A DNA stretch of 15,448 nt from an uncultured Balneolaceae bacterium (GCA_938003885.1 CALKWT010000284.1:1-15448); one strand, 5' to 3'; shown: positions 1 to 7,008, numbered from the stretch's first letter. Notes: generated from the sequence alone by a model not told the origin. A program made the numbers and translations.

Positions 1-149
1 AGGTATTTCGGCCACTCCGCTGCACGCTGAAAGATCAGCTCCAGATGAAGCCGTCCGTACCATGCGCGAAGGGGCCTGATCAGCAAGAAGTAACCTGCCA
101 GAACCAGGACCTGCAGCAAAAGTGTCAAAAGTAACTTTCTATAGTTCAT
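1..149 (-). CDS. Membrane protein of unknown family, N-terminal fragment
   Basis: Only the first 49 codons lie in the window; the gene continues beyond position 1. It starts at an ATG (149-147) with no Shine-Dalgarno sequence. The N-terminus reads MNYRKLLLTLLLQVLVLAGY and continues to about residue 24 as a strongly hydrophobic segment. This segment is followed by arginines (RPLRAW), as expected for an inner-membrane signal anchor or first transmembrane helix. It lies downstream of, and on the same strand as, two glycosyltransferases, so a role in surface polysaccharide or glycolipid assembly is possible, but this rests on context only. The family is not recognisable from so short a piece. A 211 bp gap separates it from the upstream glycosyltransferase, so it may have its own promoter. 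Confidence 0.6.
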   Translation of the reverse strand, partial: MNYRKLLLTLLLQVLVLAGYFLLIRPLRAWYGRLHLELIFQRAAEWPKY

Positions 150-360
150 CTGTTAGCAATGCAGGGCATGTATATGCCCGTTTCGGTTCCTGCTCTTTTC
201 TGATTCCTCATCCACCCTTCCGGGGTGTTACGCCTCGTTCTGTTCTCCATCACACTGATGCCTTGGTTCACCTGATCTCCAATTAAAATTTCTTCAGCTT
301 CGACTCTCTAACACCCGTTGCCCCGCCTACTCACCACAACCCCTTCTCCATAGCTGTCAC

Positions 361-1188
361 TCACCCTATTCGTTTCTTATAACCTAATATGGCCTCATAC
401 AGAAGTTTGGCCAGATCATAGTTCAGCTGGAGAAACATACCGGAGAACCTCAGCAGCCCGTCATAGTTGCTGAAGAGTAATTTCTGCCGGAAATATAACC
501 ACATTAATCTTTTTTTTATCGTCGGCAGCCGGCCGATTTTATGTTTCTTATAGATGTAGTGATAGGTATTGCAGAATGTACCTCGCTGAGCCTGTCGCAG
601 TAACCGGATCGTAAGATCCTTATCCTCGGCATTGATATTTGCCGTATCAAAACCAGGTATACTAAGCAGAAGACGGCGGTCCAGCAGGATGGCATTTAGA
701 TGAACAGGGGAAAGAGGTGAAAGTGCAATTTTCTTCAGAAGATCATCTCTGGTCGTGTCCTGCTTCAGGCTTCGTCTGGCAAAGGGCTCATTATCTTCTC
801 CTACCATGATAAACTGGCCGACGGCCAGGTCTGCACCCTTCGCTGTAGCGCACCTGAAAAGCTTCATAAGTTCATCGATATCCACACTGTCATCTGCATC
901 AAGAAAAGAGATATAACGTCCTCTCGCCTTTTTCACACCAAGATTTCGGGCTGCAGCACGCCCCCCATTCGGGGTGGATATATAGTGGAAACAGATCTTT
1001 TCATCTTCTTTTATCTCTTCCTCAAAATCGCGGACCACACGATTGACTTCATCTGTAGACCCATCATTGATCAGAATTATTTCGAGGCTGGCTTCTCCTC
1101 CTCTCAGAGACATCAACGCCTGTATCAACGTATCTGCCATATTGAAGATTGGAATAATAATCGAAATGTCGGCTCTGTCGCTATTCAT
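361..1188 (-). CDS. Family 2 (GT-A fold) glycosyltransferase
   Basis: This 275-residue protein should transfer a sugar from a nucleotide-sugar donor to a glycan or lipid-linked acceptor at the cytoplasmic face of the membrane. The GT2 landmarks are visible in order: the opening strand SIIIPIFN (residues 9-16), the nucleotide-binding motif NDGSTD (41-46), an RAAARN segment (77-82), the metal-binding FLDADDS (DXD, 96-101) and the catalytic-base region AEDKDLTIR (187-195). No transmembrane helix is obvious. The C-terminal third is basic and aromatic, perhaps for membrane association. Start is the ATG at 1188, giving the usual GT2 N-terminus five or so residues before the first strand. It lies 26 bp downstream of the GT32-like gene on the same strand, so the two are probably co-transcribed. 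The acceptor and the linkage cannot be inferred. Confidence 0.92.
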   Translation of the reverse strand: MNSDRADISIIIPIFNMADTLIQALMSLRGGEASLEIILINDGSTDEVNRVVRDFEEEIKEDEKICFHYISTPNGGRAAARNLGVKKARGRYISFLDADDSVDIDELMKLFRCATAKGADLAVGQFIMVGEDNEPFARRSLKQDTTRDDLLKKIALSPLSPVHLNAILLDRRLLLSIPGFDTANINAEDKDLTIRLLRQAQRGTFCNTYHYIYKKHKIGRLPTIKKRLMWLYFRQKLLFSNYDGLLRFSGMFLQLNYDLAKLLYEAILGYKKRIG

Positions 1189-1214
1189 ATCGGGGTCCTG
1201 ACGGCTTATTTTCT

Positions 1215-1961
1215 CTACCGATGGGAGGGAAAAAGAGAACGGTAGATTTTACTGAGCGGATTAAGCAGTCCGGGAAAATATCTCCTCAATAGATGTTTCT
1301 TTATCATTACCCTGCATTTTTTATACCAGGGTAACCAGCTCAGTGCAGAGTGGTGGATCGCCACACTCTCCTCATGGACAGAAGAGTGAGGATCATCATA
1401 TCTAAGCGGATTAAAAATATGGCTGGGATAGACAACAAGTTCGCCGGCCTGCTGCTTCAGATTGTTCATTTCCAATCCTTTCCTCTTCAGATACTCAGTA
1501 AACCAGACCGTGTTCGGAACAGTAAAATAACTCTTCTTCGCTTCCCTGAACTTTTCGGAATCGTAAAACTCCAGCATCTCATCAACCCATCGGCTACCAG
1601 GCTGCGTACCCAGCACACCTGCAGAGACATACTTTTCATCCTGGAAACCGCAAAAAGCAGTTGTTTTCATAAAAGGATCGAGTGATTTAACAAGTTCTGT
1701 ATCTGCATCCAGATAGACTCCCCCATACTGTTTAAGGGCGTAGAGGCGGACATAATCACTAACAAATGCATATTTCCCATTCTGATAAGCATGCCTTGTA
1801 AACCAGTGAGATGTGATATCAAATGAGCTTTCATCCCATCGTTTAATCTCAAAATGCGGCATGAGCTTCTCCCAGCTTCTTTTACACTTTTCCACAAGGG
1901 GGGGTAATGGTTTCTCGCCAAACCAGCAAAAATGAATAATTTCAGGGATTTTATTAGTCAA
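1215..1961 (-). CDS. GT32-type glycosyltransferase (DXD sugar-binding family)
   Basis: This protein belongs to the Gly_transf_sug/GT32 family found in capsule, O-antigen and exopolysaccharide clusters. It opens with the family signature IPEIIHFCWFG (residues 5-15 from the chosen start). The core SDYVRLYALKQYGGVYLDAD follows (68-87), where D85-A86-D87 is the metal/nucleotide-sugar DXD and S68-D69-R72 are the usual flanking residues. A late HHSALSW motif is also typical. There is no in-frame ATG. Two TTG codons are available, at 1994-1992 and 1961-1959. I chose 1961 (248 residues) because it begins two residues before the conserved signature and has AGGAG about 10 bases upstream; the earlier TTG would add 11 unconserved residues. 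It is the first gene of a leftward pair with the GT2 gene. Substrate is unknown. Confidence 0.9.
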   Translation of the reverse strand: MTNKIPEIIHFCWFGEKPLPPLVEKCKRSWEKLMPHFEIKRWDESSFDITSHWFTRHAYQNGKYAFVSDYVRLYALKQYGGVYLDADTELVKSLDPFMKTTAFCGFQDEKYVSAGVLGTQPGSRWVDEMLEFYDSEKFREAKKSYFTVPNTVWFTEYLKRKGLEMNNLKQQAGELVVYPSHIFNPLRYDDPHSSVHEESVAIHHSALSWLPWYKKCRVMIKKHLLRRYFPGLLNPLSKIYRSLFPSHR

Positions 1962-2201
1962 AAGGTTCTGTCTCCTGTTTCCGAAAATATACAAAAGGTT
2001 AGGGATATTTTGGGATTAGTTTCAGACAGGAGCTCCCTCAGGATCCGGATCCGCTTTTTATCGGATCACTCCTTCCGTTTAACGCCTGTAAATTTCAACG
2101 AATATGTTATATTTTCTATTTTCCGCCAACTATACAGAAGCAGAAAGCGTTGTATAGAACCTGACATCTAACAGAATCCATTTTTTAAAAGAACCTCAGA
2201 G
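1962..2201. promoter_or_regulatory. Divergent intergenic region with GATCCG inverted repeat
   Basis: This stretch separates the leftward glycosyltransferase pair from the rightward membrane-anchored protein, so it should carry both promoters. It contains two tandem GGATCC hexamers (2041-2052). It also contains an inverted repeat, GATCCG (2048-2053) paired with CGGATC (2062-2067) around the 8-base loop CTTTTTAT. The A/T-rich segment near 2101-2120 (TATATTTT at 2108-2115) resembles the -7 element TAnnTTTG used by Bacteroidota sigma factors except for the last base, but no matching upstream TTTG was found. The promoter assignment is therefore weak. Confidence 0.3.
2048..2067. repeat. Inverted repeat GATCCG / CGGATC
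   Basis: The perfect 6 bp arms GATCCG (2048-2053) and CGGATC (2062-2067) flank an 8-base A/T-rich loop. A second copy of GATCCG at 2042-2047, in the tandem GGATCC pair, offers an alternative left arm. The repeat lies between two divergent genes, a plausible operator or leader hairpin, but no known regulator site was recognised. Confidence 0.4.
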
Positions 2202-2636
2202 ATGACTAAAAAGACAGCCTGGACGATCTTACTTATTGCCTGTTTCCTTGCGATTCTTATTCTCTATACAAATGGCATACCGGGACTCACATCAAATCAG
2301 GCTGCGGTTCAACAGGATCTCTTCGCCGCCGCGGAGAAGGCTCAGACACTCTGGGCAAGACCGGCTCTGATGGATGGGGCTGGCCGGGATTTTTCCATCT
2401 TTGATGAAGCAGAACTGCTCTCCAGGCTGCAGATCGGGTCAGGATCTTCCAACGAGTCCGGAAACGATCGCGAACTTGTGAATAAAAACGGCACGTATTC
2501 AGTCGAGATTCATAGTGAAAGCTCGATTTCTATAAGGGGAGTACCCGCCGGAAGAGGTGAGGAAATGGTACTTACACTCAACCGAAACGGGAATAACGAT
2601 GGATGGGAGCTCTATTTAAATGGTGAGTTGGAATAG
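2202..2636 (+). CDS. Membrane-anchored hypothetical protein
   Basis: I do not recognise this 144-residue protein. It begins with MTKKTAW followed by a hydrophobic stretch (about residues 7-22), consistent with a single N-terminal transmembrane anchor or uncleaved signal. This leaves about 120 soluble residues, probably outside the cytoplasm. The soluble part has a helical-looking segment (FAAAEKAQTLW), then a Gly/Ser/Asn-rich stretch (around 75-90). The last part (about 95-144) alternates polar and hydrophobic residues, suggesting beta strands (YSVEIHSESSISIRG, MVLTLNRN, WELYLNGELE). There is no pilin-type cleavage motif. The ATG at 2202 has no Shine-Dalgarno sequence, like most genes here. 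The stop is followed by a run of Ts without a GC-rich stem. Its neighbour 90 bp downstream is the COX24-like small protein, with no evident functional link. Confidence 0.75.
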   Translation: MTKKTAWTILLIACFLAILILYTNGIPGLTSNQAAVQQDLFAAAEKAQTLWARPALMDGAGRDFSIFDEAELLSRLQIGSGSSNESGNDRELVNKNGTYSVEIHSESSISIRGVPAGRGEEMVLTLNRNGNNDGWELYLNGELE

Positions 2637-2726
2637 TTTTTTTCAAAAATTTTCGTATTTTGTCGATCTATCCAGATTTTAAAACAAATTATAAAGTTAA
2701 CCACGAAGAAACCCGGGTGATTTTTT

Positions 2727-2819
2727 ATGCCAAGCGGAAAGAAAAGAAAAAGAGCTAAGATCGCAAAACACAAACGTAAAAAGCGCCTGCGGAAGAACAG
2801 GCATAAGAAGAAGAAGTAG
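2727..2819 (+). CDS. COX24/mS38-like small basic protein (AURKAIP1/COX24 domain)
   Basis: This 30-residue protein begins MPSGKKRKRAKIAKHKRKKR and ends in RHKKKK. About two thirds of the residues are Lys, Arg or His and there are no acidic residues. The pattern MPSGKKRKR-x-K-x-A-x-HKRKKR matches the tiny Bacteroidota proteins annotated with the AURKAIP1/COX24 C-terminal domain, related to mitochondrial small-subunit protein mS38. Such proteins are thought to bind ribosomal RNA. That assignment is family knowledge; the sequence itself shows only the motif and extreme basicity. It starts at an ATG preceded by TTTTTT with no Shine-Dalgarno sequence, and a clear terminator follows 23 bases after the stop, supporting a short independent transcript. 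It is easily missed because of its length. Confidence 0.88.
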   Translation: MPSGKKRKRAKIAKHKRKKRLRKNRHKKKK

Positions 2820-2842
2820 TATAGAGGTCATCAGGATATATG

Positions 2843-2874
2843 AGGGTGCGCTTAGAGAGGTTTGCACCCTTTTT
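2843..2874 (+). terminator. Rho-independent terminator after the COX24-like gene
   Basis: The arms AGGGTGC (2843-2849) and GCACCCT (2864-2870) form a perfect 7 bp stem around a 14-base loop, followed immediately by TTTT (a run of five Ts counting the last stem base). It lies just past the stop at 2819 and just before the end of the converging gene at 2882. The T-run is on the plus strand only, so it should mainly end transcription from the left. Confidence 0.75.
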
Positions 2875-2881
2875 CTGACCG

Positions 2882-3532
2882 TCAGGCAGCAACGACAACC
2901 ACACTCTTATCGGCAACCTTTATCACTCTGTTTGCTCTCGAAAGAAGATGAGCGAGCTTTCGGGATACATAATTTTGCACTTCGTTTAAACTCTTCAAAT
3001 CCCCAACCGGGAATTGAAAGTATGACAGAAGATTGATTGCAGTCAGATAGTTACCATTTTCATCTCCGTCAATCTCAATATGCCAGCGGGTAATAATATC
3101 GTCAGACAGCAGCAGCTCATTTACCCTCTTGCTGGCCATATCCATCCATCGGCTGGCAGTATCAATCCTGAAGTTTTCATTTCCAACAACAGACTCCGGC
3201 TGACATTTCTCTACATCGAAATGCCATACCAGCTCAATATCAATCACTGGCATGACATTAACCTCCGAAAGATGCTGGGCTTTCAGAAGCGGGTGACTTT
3301 GGGTACCGTCCATCCTGCTGGCCAGAGTCACCTCCCGGAAACTATCCCAGTCAAAGTTGATGGACATGTGGGTCAGGTTCCTGGTAGATGACCTCAAATC
3401 AATCACAATTTCAAGTCCTGCAGCATTTATTTTTGCTTCTTCCCAAGTTTTAAATTGTGTAACATTTATATTTCTCTTTGATAAAGAATCTTTAATGGTA
3501 TTCACAACTGATTTAAAAATAGGATACTGCAT
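2882..3532 (-). CDS. Conserved-looking hypothetical protein, 216 residues
   Basis: I do not recognise the family. The protein appears soluble and cytoplasmic: no signal peptide or transmembrane helix is seen. The N-terminus (MQYPIFKSVVNTIKDSLSKR) looks like an amphipathic helix. Next come strand-like segments (GLEIVIDLRSS, about 39-49; VMPVIDIELVWHFDVE, about 94-109), an acidic turn (HIEIDGDENGNYL, about 151-163) and a basic helical segment (YVSRKLAHLLSRANRVIKV). It ends in SVVVVAA. The start is the ATG at 3532-3530. It is transcribed away from the RqcH homologue across a 44 bp shared intergenic region and converges on the COX24-like gene's terminator. That arrangement permits co-regulation with rqcH but does not prove it. 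Its composition does not stand out from its neighbours, so there is no sign of recent transfer. Confidence 0.78.
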   Translation of the reverse strand: MQYPIFKSVVNTIKDSLSKRNINVTQFKTWEEAKINAAGLEIVIDLRSSTRNLTHMSINFDWDSFREVTLASRMDGTQSHPLLKAQHLSEVNVMPVIDIELVWHFDVEKCQPESVVGNENFRIDTASRWMDMASKRVNELLLSDDIITRWHIEIDGDENGNYLTAINLLSYFQFPVGDLKSLNEVQNYVSRKLAHLLSRANRVIKVADKSVVVVAA

Positions 3533-3576
3533 AAACTTTTTTAAATTATTTATATGATTATACGGTACGCTCTTAC
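3533..3576. promoter_or_regulatory. Short divergent promoter region (orphan gene / rqcH)
   Basis: Only 44 bp separate two divergent start codons, so both promoters must overlap here or lie partly inside the coding sequences. The stretch is strongly A/T-rich. Read leftward it contains TATAAT (3562-3557), about 25 bases before the 216-residue gene's ATG; no convincing -35 element is at the right distance. Neither start has a Shine-Dalgarno sequence. Confidence 0.35.
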
Positions 3577-5172
3577 ATGAATAACTTCTACGTCTTAATA
3601 TATTTAACTCGAGAGCTAAAAGCCAGATATACTCCTTTTATATTCAGGAGAAGCCTATCTCCGAATAAAAATATATTGGAAGCGGAAATCTCTGTTCATG
3701 AAAAAAAGTATCGTCTTGTTTTTTCTTCACACCCGTCAGATACTGCACTTTTCACAGACCGGTTCCGACCTATGAAAAAGAAAAATGTGACGTCATTTTT
3801 CCGATCTGCAGAGGGACAAATAGTCAATGATGTTCAACTTGCAGATAACGACCGCGTCATCTCTTTTTCACTTACCGATGAAATGCAGCTTGTGTTCCGG
3901 CTTTTTGGCAATCATCCCAATATTTTTCTCGTTCGAAACGGGATGATTGAAGAATCTTTCAAATCGCCTCAAAAATATATCGGCAATGTACTTGAGGAGC
4001 CCCGTAAGAGCTCGCACATGAAACCCCTTGATGATTCAATGAATGCAAAACAGGCTATTCTGGCTACGGACAGCGCGTTCCCGCGCCACCTGATCCAGCC
4101 TGTCATCAAACATTACGGGCTTCTCGAGAAGTCACCAGAACAGATAAGAGAACAAACTCTTCGCTTGCGGTATGCGATGCTGAATCATGCAGAGTTCCGG
4201 GTACTGGAAGATGGCAATATCTGTCTGATTCCGTTCGACATGCTTCCCCTGCCGAACCTCCAGGTTTTTGATACAGCAGAGGAAGCGATCAGATATGCCT
4301 ACTACAAGACGTCCGGTGAGCGACGGCTCACCGCCAAAAAGAGCCGGATTGAGCCGGCATTAGAGAAGGCCGGGAACAAACTTAACCGCTCCATTAAACA
4401 GCTGAAAAATTCAGGTAAAGCATTAGAGCGCGCAGAGAAATATGAACAGTACGGACACCTCCTGATGGCCCGGGCTCACGAAGAGGCGCCACCCGGGACT
4501 TCAAAGGTAACTGTTAAAAACTTTTATGATGAGAATTCGCCAGTGGATATTGCCATTCAGCCGGATAAAACCATGGCGGAGAATGCAAGTTATTACTACA
4601 GAAAATCTGCCGCCGCTATAAAAAGCGCCGAAGAATCGGAAAGACGTCTGCTAAAGTCTGAAAAAGCCCTGAAAGATGTTCTTCGGTTGGAGAGGTCGTT
4701 TCAAAATATTCAACGGGTTTATGAATTTGATGATTGGATGAAAGCGAATGAAAAAAGCATGAAAGAACTGGGAATCCTCTCATCCGGTGGCTCACAGCCT
4801 TCCCTTCCTTTCCGTAAAATAGAGGTTGATAGCTATGAGATCTGGGTTGGCAGAAATGCCAGGAGTAACGACAAACTGACCTCTATGGCTCACAAGGAAG
4901 ATATCTGGCTTCACGCTCGCGGCGTAAGCGGCTCACATGTGGTGATCCGTATGAATAACAACAAGGAGTTTCCACCGCGGATGGTCATATTGAAAGCTGC
5001 AGCCATCGCTGCCTGGAACTCTAAAGCCAGAGGCAGTGCCATGGTTCCGGTGATCGTTACGAAGAAGAAATATGTGACCAAACCCAAAGGGGCGCCTGCA
5101 GGTGCTGTCCGTGTACAAAAAGAACGTGTGGAGATGGTGGAACCAAAAGCCTATAAGTCGGAAATAAGCTGA
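3577..5172 (+). CDS. rqcH: NFACT-family ribosome quality control protein (RqcH/Rqc2 homologue)
   Basis: This 531-residue protein belongs to the NFACT family (bacterial RqcH, yeast Rqc2, mammalian NEMF). These proteins bind obstructed large ribosomal subunits carrying peptidyl-tRNA and add untemplated C-terminal tails that mark the stalled chain for degradation. The N-terminal NFACT-N region covers about residues 1-190 and includes NDRVISFSL with the D92-R93 pair, matching the Asp-Arg dyad needed for tRNA recruitment in characterised RqcH proteins, and then NHPNIFLV. Residues about 255-300 and 350-395 are charged helices forming the coiled-coil arm. The NFACT-R domain starts near residue 415 and shows YEIWVGRNARSNDKLT, EDIWLHARGVSGSHVVIR and a basic TKKKYVTKPKGAPAGAV tail. 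Length is slightly below the approximately 550-570 of Firmicutes RqcH. It starts at an ATG at 3577 without a Shine-Dalgarno sequence. Tail chemistry cannot be read from the sequence. Confidence 0.93.
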   Translation: MNNFYVLIYLTRELKARYTPFIFRRSLSPNKNILEAEISVHEKKYRLVFSSHPSDTALFTDRFRPMKKKNVTSFFRSAEGQIVNDVQLADNDRVISFSLTDEMQLVFRLFGNHPNIFLVRNGMIEESFKSPQKYIGNVLEEPRKSSHMKPLDDSMNAKQAILATDSAFPRHLIQPVIKHYGLLEKSPEQIREQTLRLRYAMLNHAEFRVLEDGNICLIPFDMLPLPNLQVFDTAEEAIRYAYYKTSGERRLTAKKSRIEPALEKAGNKLNRSIKQLKNSGKALERAEKYEQYGHLLMARAHEEAPPGTSKVTVKNFYDENSPVDIAIQPDKTMAENASYYYRKSAAAIKSAEESERRLLKSEKALKDVLRLERSFQNIQRVYEFDDWMKANEKSMKELGILSSGGSQPSLPFRKIEVDSYEIWVGRNARSNDKLTSMAHKEDIWLHARGVSGSHVVIRMNNNKEFPPRMVILKAAAIAAWNSKARGSAMVPVIVTKKKYVTKPKGAPAGAVRVQKERVEMVEPKAYKSEIS

Positions 5173-5329
5173 GTGAAATCAGACTCTTCTCTGAACTCGT
5201 ACAAGATGAACCGGATAACGTTATACCGAAACCCGAATCGTGCAGATCCTGGAACTGAAAAAGTTTGGCATGTGTCCGATCATCACTGGAAATCCGGGTT
5301 CTTCGCTACTCGATCTCAACAGCCAGTAA
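5163..5329 (+). pseudogene. Possible frame-split remnant of a short gene
   Basis: The 199 bp between rqcH and aroK holds two protein-like readings in different frames. One frame is open from about 5157 to a TGA at 5256-5258 and reads LSEIRLFSELVQDEPDNV. The next is open from after a TAA at 5216-5218 to a TAA at 5327-5329 and reads ETRIVQILELKKFG followed by MCPIITGNPGSSLLDLNSQ. The two overlap at 5219-5255, and a single lost base there would join them into about 50-60 residues. No ATG, GTG or TTG starts the first part in frame. This may be a decayed gene, a sequencing or assembly error in a real small gene, or chance. I do not recognise the composite peptide. Confidence 0.22.
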
Positions 5330-5371
5330 CCGGAGTGAAGTACCTTTACAGACTCGTTAACACCTTTCAAA

Positions 5372-5902
5372 ATGAAAAGTAATCAACCTATATTTTTATG
5401 CGGGATGATGGGAGCCGGAAAGTCTACCATTGGTCCACGTCTCGCAGATCTGATGGAAAAACCTTTTGCCGATCTGGATCAAATCATTGAAGAAACAGAA
5501 AAGATGACAATCCCTGCCATATTTGAGAAAAAAGGCGAATCCTGGTTCAGGAAACGGGAACGGGAACTGCTGATTCAGACAGCCCGGGAGTTTAACGGAG
5601 TGCTCGCTCTGGGTGGAGGGAGCCTACAGAACCAGGAACTTACCGATCAATTAAAGATGTACGGCTGGCTCGTCTACCTGCGGCCGGAGTTGCAGCAGCT
5701 CTCCGCCAGGCTTGCAGAAAGTACGAACCGGCCCATGCTGGCAGGCAAGAGTGGAGAGGGAATCCGGAAACGGTTAAAGTCCCTTCTCGATGAGAGAGAG
5801 CCTCTTTACAATCAGGCTCATTTTACCATAAAAACAGGTACCTTGCCACCAGACGAAATCGCACAGATCATCTTAAAAAAGCTGACACCAAATGAAGCCT
5901 GA
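5372..5902 (+). CDS. aroK: Shikimate kinase
   Basis: Shikimate kinase transfers the gamma phosphate of ATP to the 3-hydroxyl of shikimate, the fifth step of the chorismate pathway, in the cytoplasm. This 176-residue protein has the normal length and all the landmarks: Walker A GMMGAGKST (11-19, with K17), the DxD pair D34/D36 in FADLDQ, the FRKRE segment with shikimate-contacting R60, Walker B-like GGGS (81-84), lid-region R120 in NRPML, and the C-terminal EREPLY with R142. It starts at an ATG at 5372 preceded by TTTCAAA and no Shine-Dalgarno sequence. Its last 11 bp overlap the start of aroB, so the two are almost certainly one operon with coupled translation. No promoter was identified in the 199 bp upstream. 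Confidence 0.96.
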   Translation: MKSNQPIFLCGMMGAGKSTIGPRLADLMEKPFADLDQIIEETEKMTIPAIFEKKGESWFRKRERELLIQTAREFNGVLALGGGSLQNQELTDQLKMYGWLVYLRPELQQLSARLAESTNRPMLAGKSGEGIRKRLKSLLDEREPLYNQAHFTIKTGTLPPDEIAQIILKKLTPNEA

Positions 5903-6992
5903 TTTGATAATTGAAACAGCCTCGGGGAAATGCCCGGTGTTTACCGGGGAGCACATATTAGGAGATGCCCTGGATGAACTCTACCGGGAGACATCATCCG
6001 ATCTTATTTTCCTGCTGGTGGATGAACAGGTATTTATTCATCATCGGGAGCGGCTGACGGAAACATTTACAGAGCGTTTTGAACAGGTAGAGATTATGCC
6101 GGTTCCTTCCGGAGAAAAAAGTAAGTCGGTTCATTTCTGGGAGAAGTCTGTACAATTTCTTTTGAAAAACCATATTCGAAGACACACGCCTGTTGCCGTA
6201 ATCGGAGGCGGGGTGACGGGTGATCTGGGCGGATTTGTTGCAGCAACCGTCCTCAGGGGGGTCCCCTATATCCACATTCCCACCACGGTTTTGGCAATGG
6301 TCGACAGCTCTGTCGGGGGAAAGACCGGAATTAACTCAGAAATTGGCAAAAATCTGATCGGTGCATTTTACCAGCCTCAGGCTGTAATTGCCGATGTCTC
6401 TTTCCTGGCCACTCTTCCAGGAAACGAGTGGATAAACGGCCTGAGTGAAATCTTGAAATACGGAGCCATCCGGGACGCTTCCATTTTCAAAGAAGCAGAG
6501 TTTTTTCTGAATGAGAACTTGCACGAGATGCCCGTAGATCCGCTTATCTCCTTGATCCGAAAATGTATTCAGATAAAGGCAGAGGTGGTCAGGGAGGATG
6601 AGTTTGAAAGCGGCGTTCGGGCCTTTCTAAACTTTGGCCATACATTTGCCCACGCGCTCGAGAAAGCGTGCGGCTTTGAAACAATCAGCCATGGAGAAGC
6701 GGTGTTTGCCGGCATGTTGGCGGCACGCTTTCTGTCGGAATCGATATTAGGCTTAAAACAGCTTCCAAATTTTCAACCGTTTATCCCGTTATACAGATAC
6801 CGTTTCTCGCCGGAAGCCTTGAATTACGACGACCTTTACCACACCATGAAAAGCGATAAAAAACGAACGGGCGATGATATAAATTTTGTTTTGCTCCAAG
6901 AGTGGCAGAACCCTGTCGTTCTTCCCGTATCCGATCGAAACCTTATCAACGAAGCGTGGTCACAAACTTTTAACCAGATAAAAACCGTTTAA
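5892..6992 (+). CDS. aroB: 3-Dehydroquinate synthase
   Basis: This enzyme converts 3-deoxy-D-arabino-heptulosonate 7-phosphate to 3-dehydroquinate, the second step of the shikimate pathway, using NAD+ and a divalent metal. The 366-residue protein shows the NAD-binding core GGGVTGDLGGFVAA (105-118), TTVLAMVDSSVGGKTGIN (131-148, with the active-site lysine K144), GLSEILKYG containing metal ligand E186, and the zinc histidines H250 in NFGHTFAHALE and H267 in ISHGEA. Length is typical of AroB and no key residue is missing. Its ATG at 5892 lies inside the end of aroK (11 bp overlap), indicating a two-gene operon whose order is the reverse of the pathway order. The closest look-alikes are 2-deoxy-scyllo-inosose synthase-type cyclases, but pairing with aroK makes AroB by far the best call. 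Confidence 0.96.
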   Translation: MKPDLIIETASGKCPVFTGEHILGDALDELYRETSSDLIFLLVDEQVFIHHRERLTETFTERFEQVEIMPVPSGEKSKSVHFWEKSVQFLLKNHIRRHTPVAVIGGGVTGDLGGFVAATVLRGVPYIHIPTTVLAMVDSSVGGKTGINSEIGKNLIGAFYQPQAVIADVSFLATLPGNEWINGLSEILKYGAIRDASIFKEAEFFLNENLHEMPVDPLISLIRKCIQIKAEVVREDEFESGVRAFLNFGHTFAHALEKACGFETISHGEAVFAGMLAARFLSESILGLKQLPNFQPFIPLYRYRFSPEALNYDDLYHTMKSDKKRTGDDINFVLLQEWQNPVVLPVSDRNLINEAWSQTFNQIKTV

Positions 6993-7008
6993 TTCCGCAT
7001 TGATCAAG

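Noticed and set aside
164..179. Inverted repeat GGGCAT-GTAT-ATGCCC just upstream of the leftward membrane protein
   Set aside because: A 6 bp stem with a 4-base spacer is expected by chance at this scale, and no second copy was seen; possible operator but unsupported.
213..227. Small hairpin CACCC/GGGTG in the gap between GT2 and the membrane protein, considered as a terminator
   Set aside because: The stem is only 5 bp and neither strand has a T-run after it.
2202..2636. Type IV pilin or pseudopilin identity for the membrane-anchored protein
   Set aside because: The N-terminus lacks the G/A-F-[S/T]-hydrophobic-E prepilin cleavage pattern.
5173..5382. 69-residue frame starting with GTG right after the rqcH stop and running into aroK
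   Set aside because: Composition is atypical (rich in Ser, Asn, Arg, His, Tyr), it overlaps the aroK start, and the other two frames of the same DNA read more like protein. It is probably a chance open frame.
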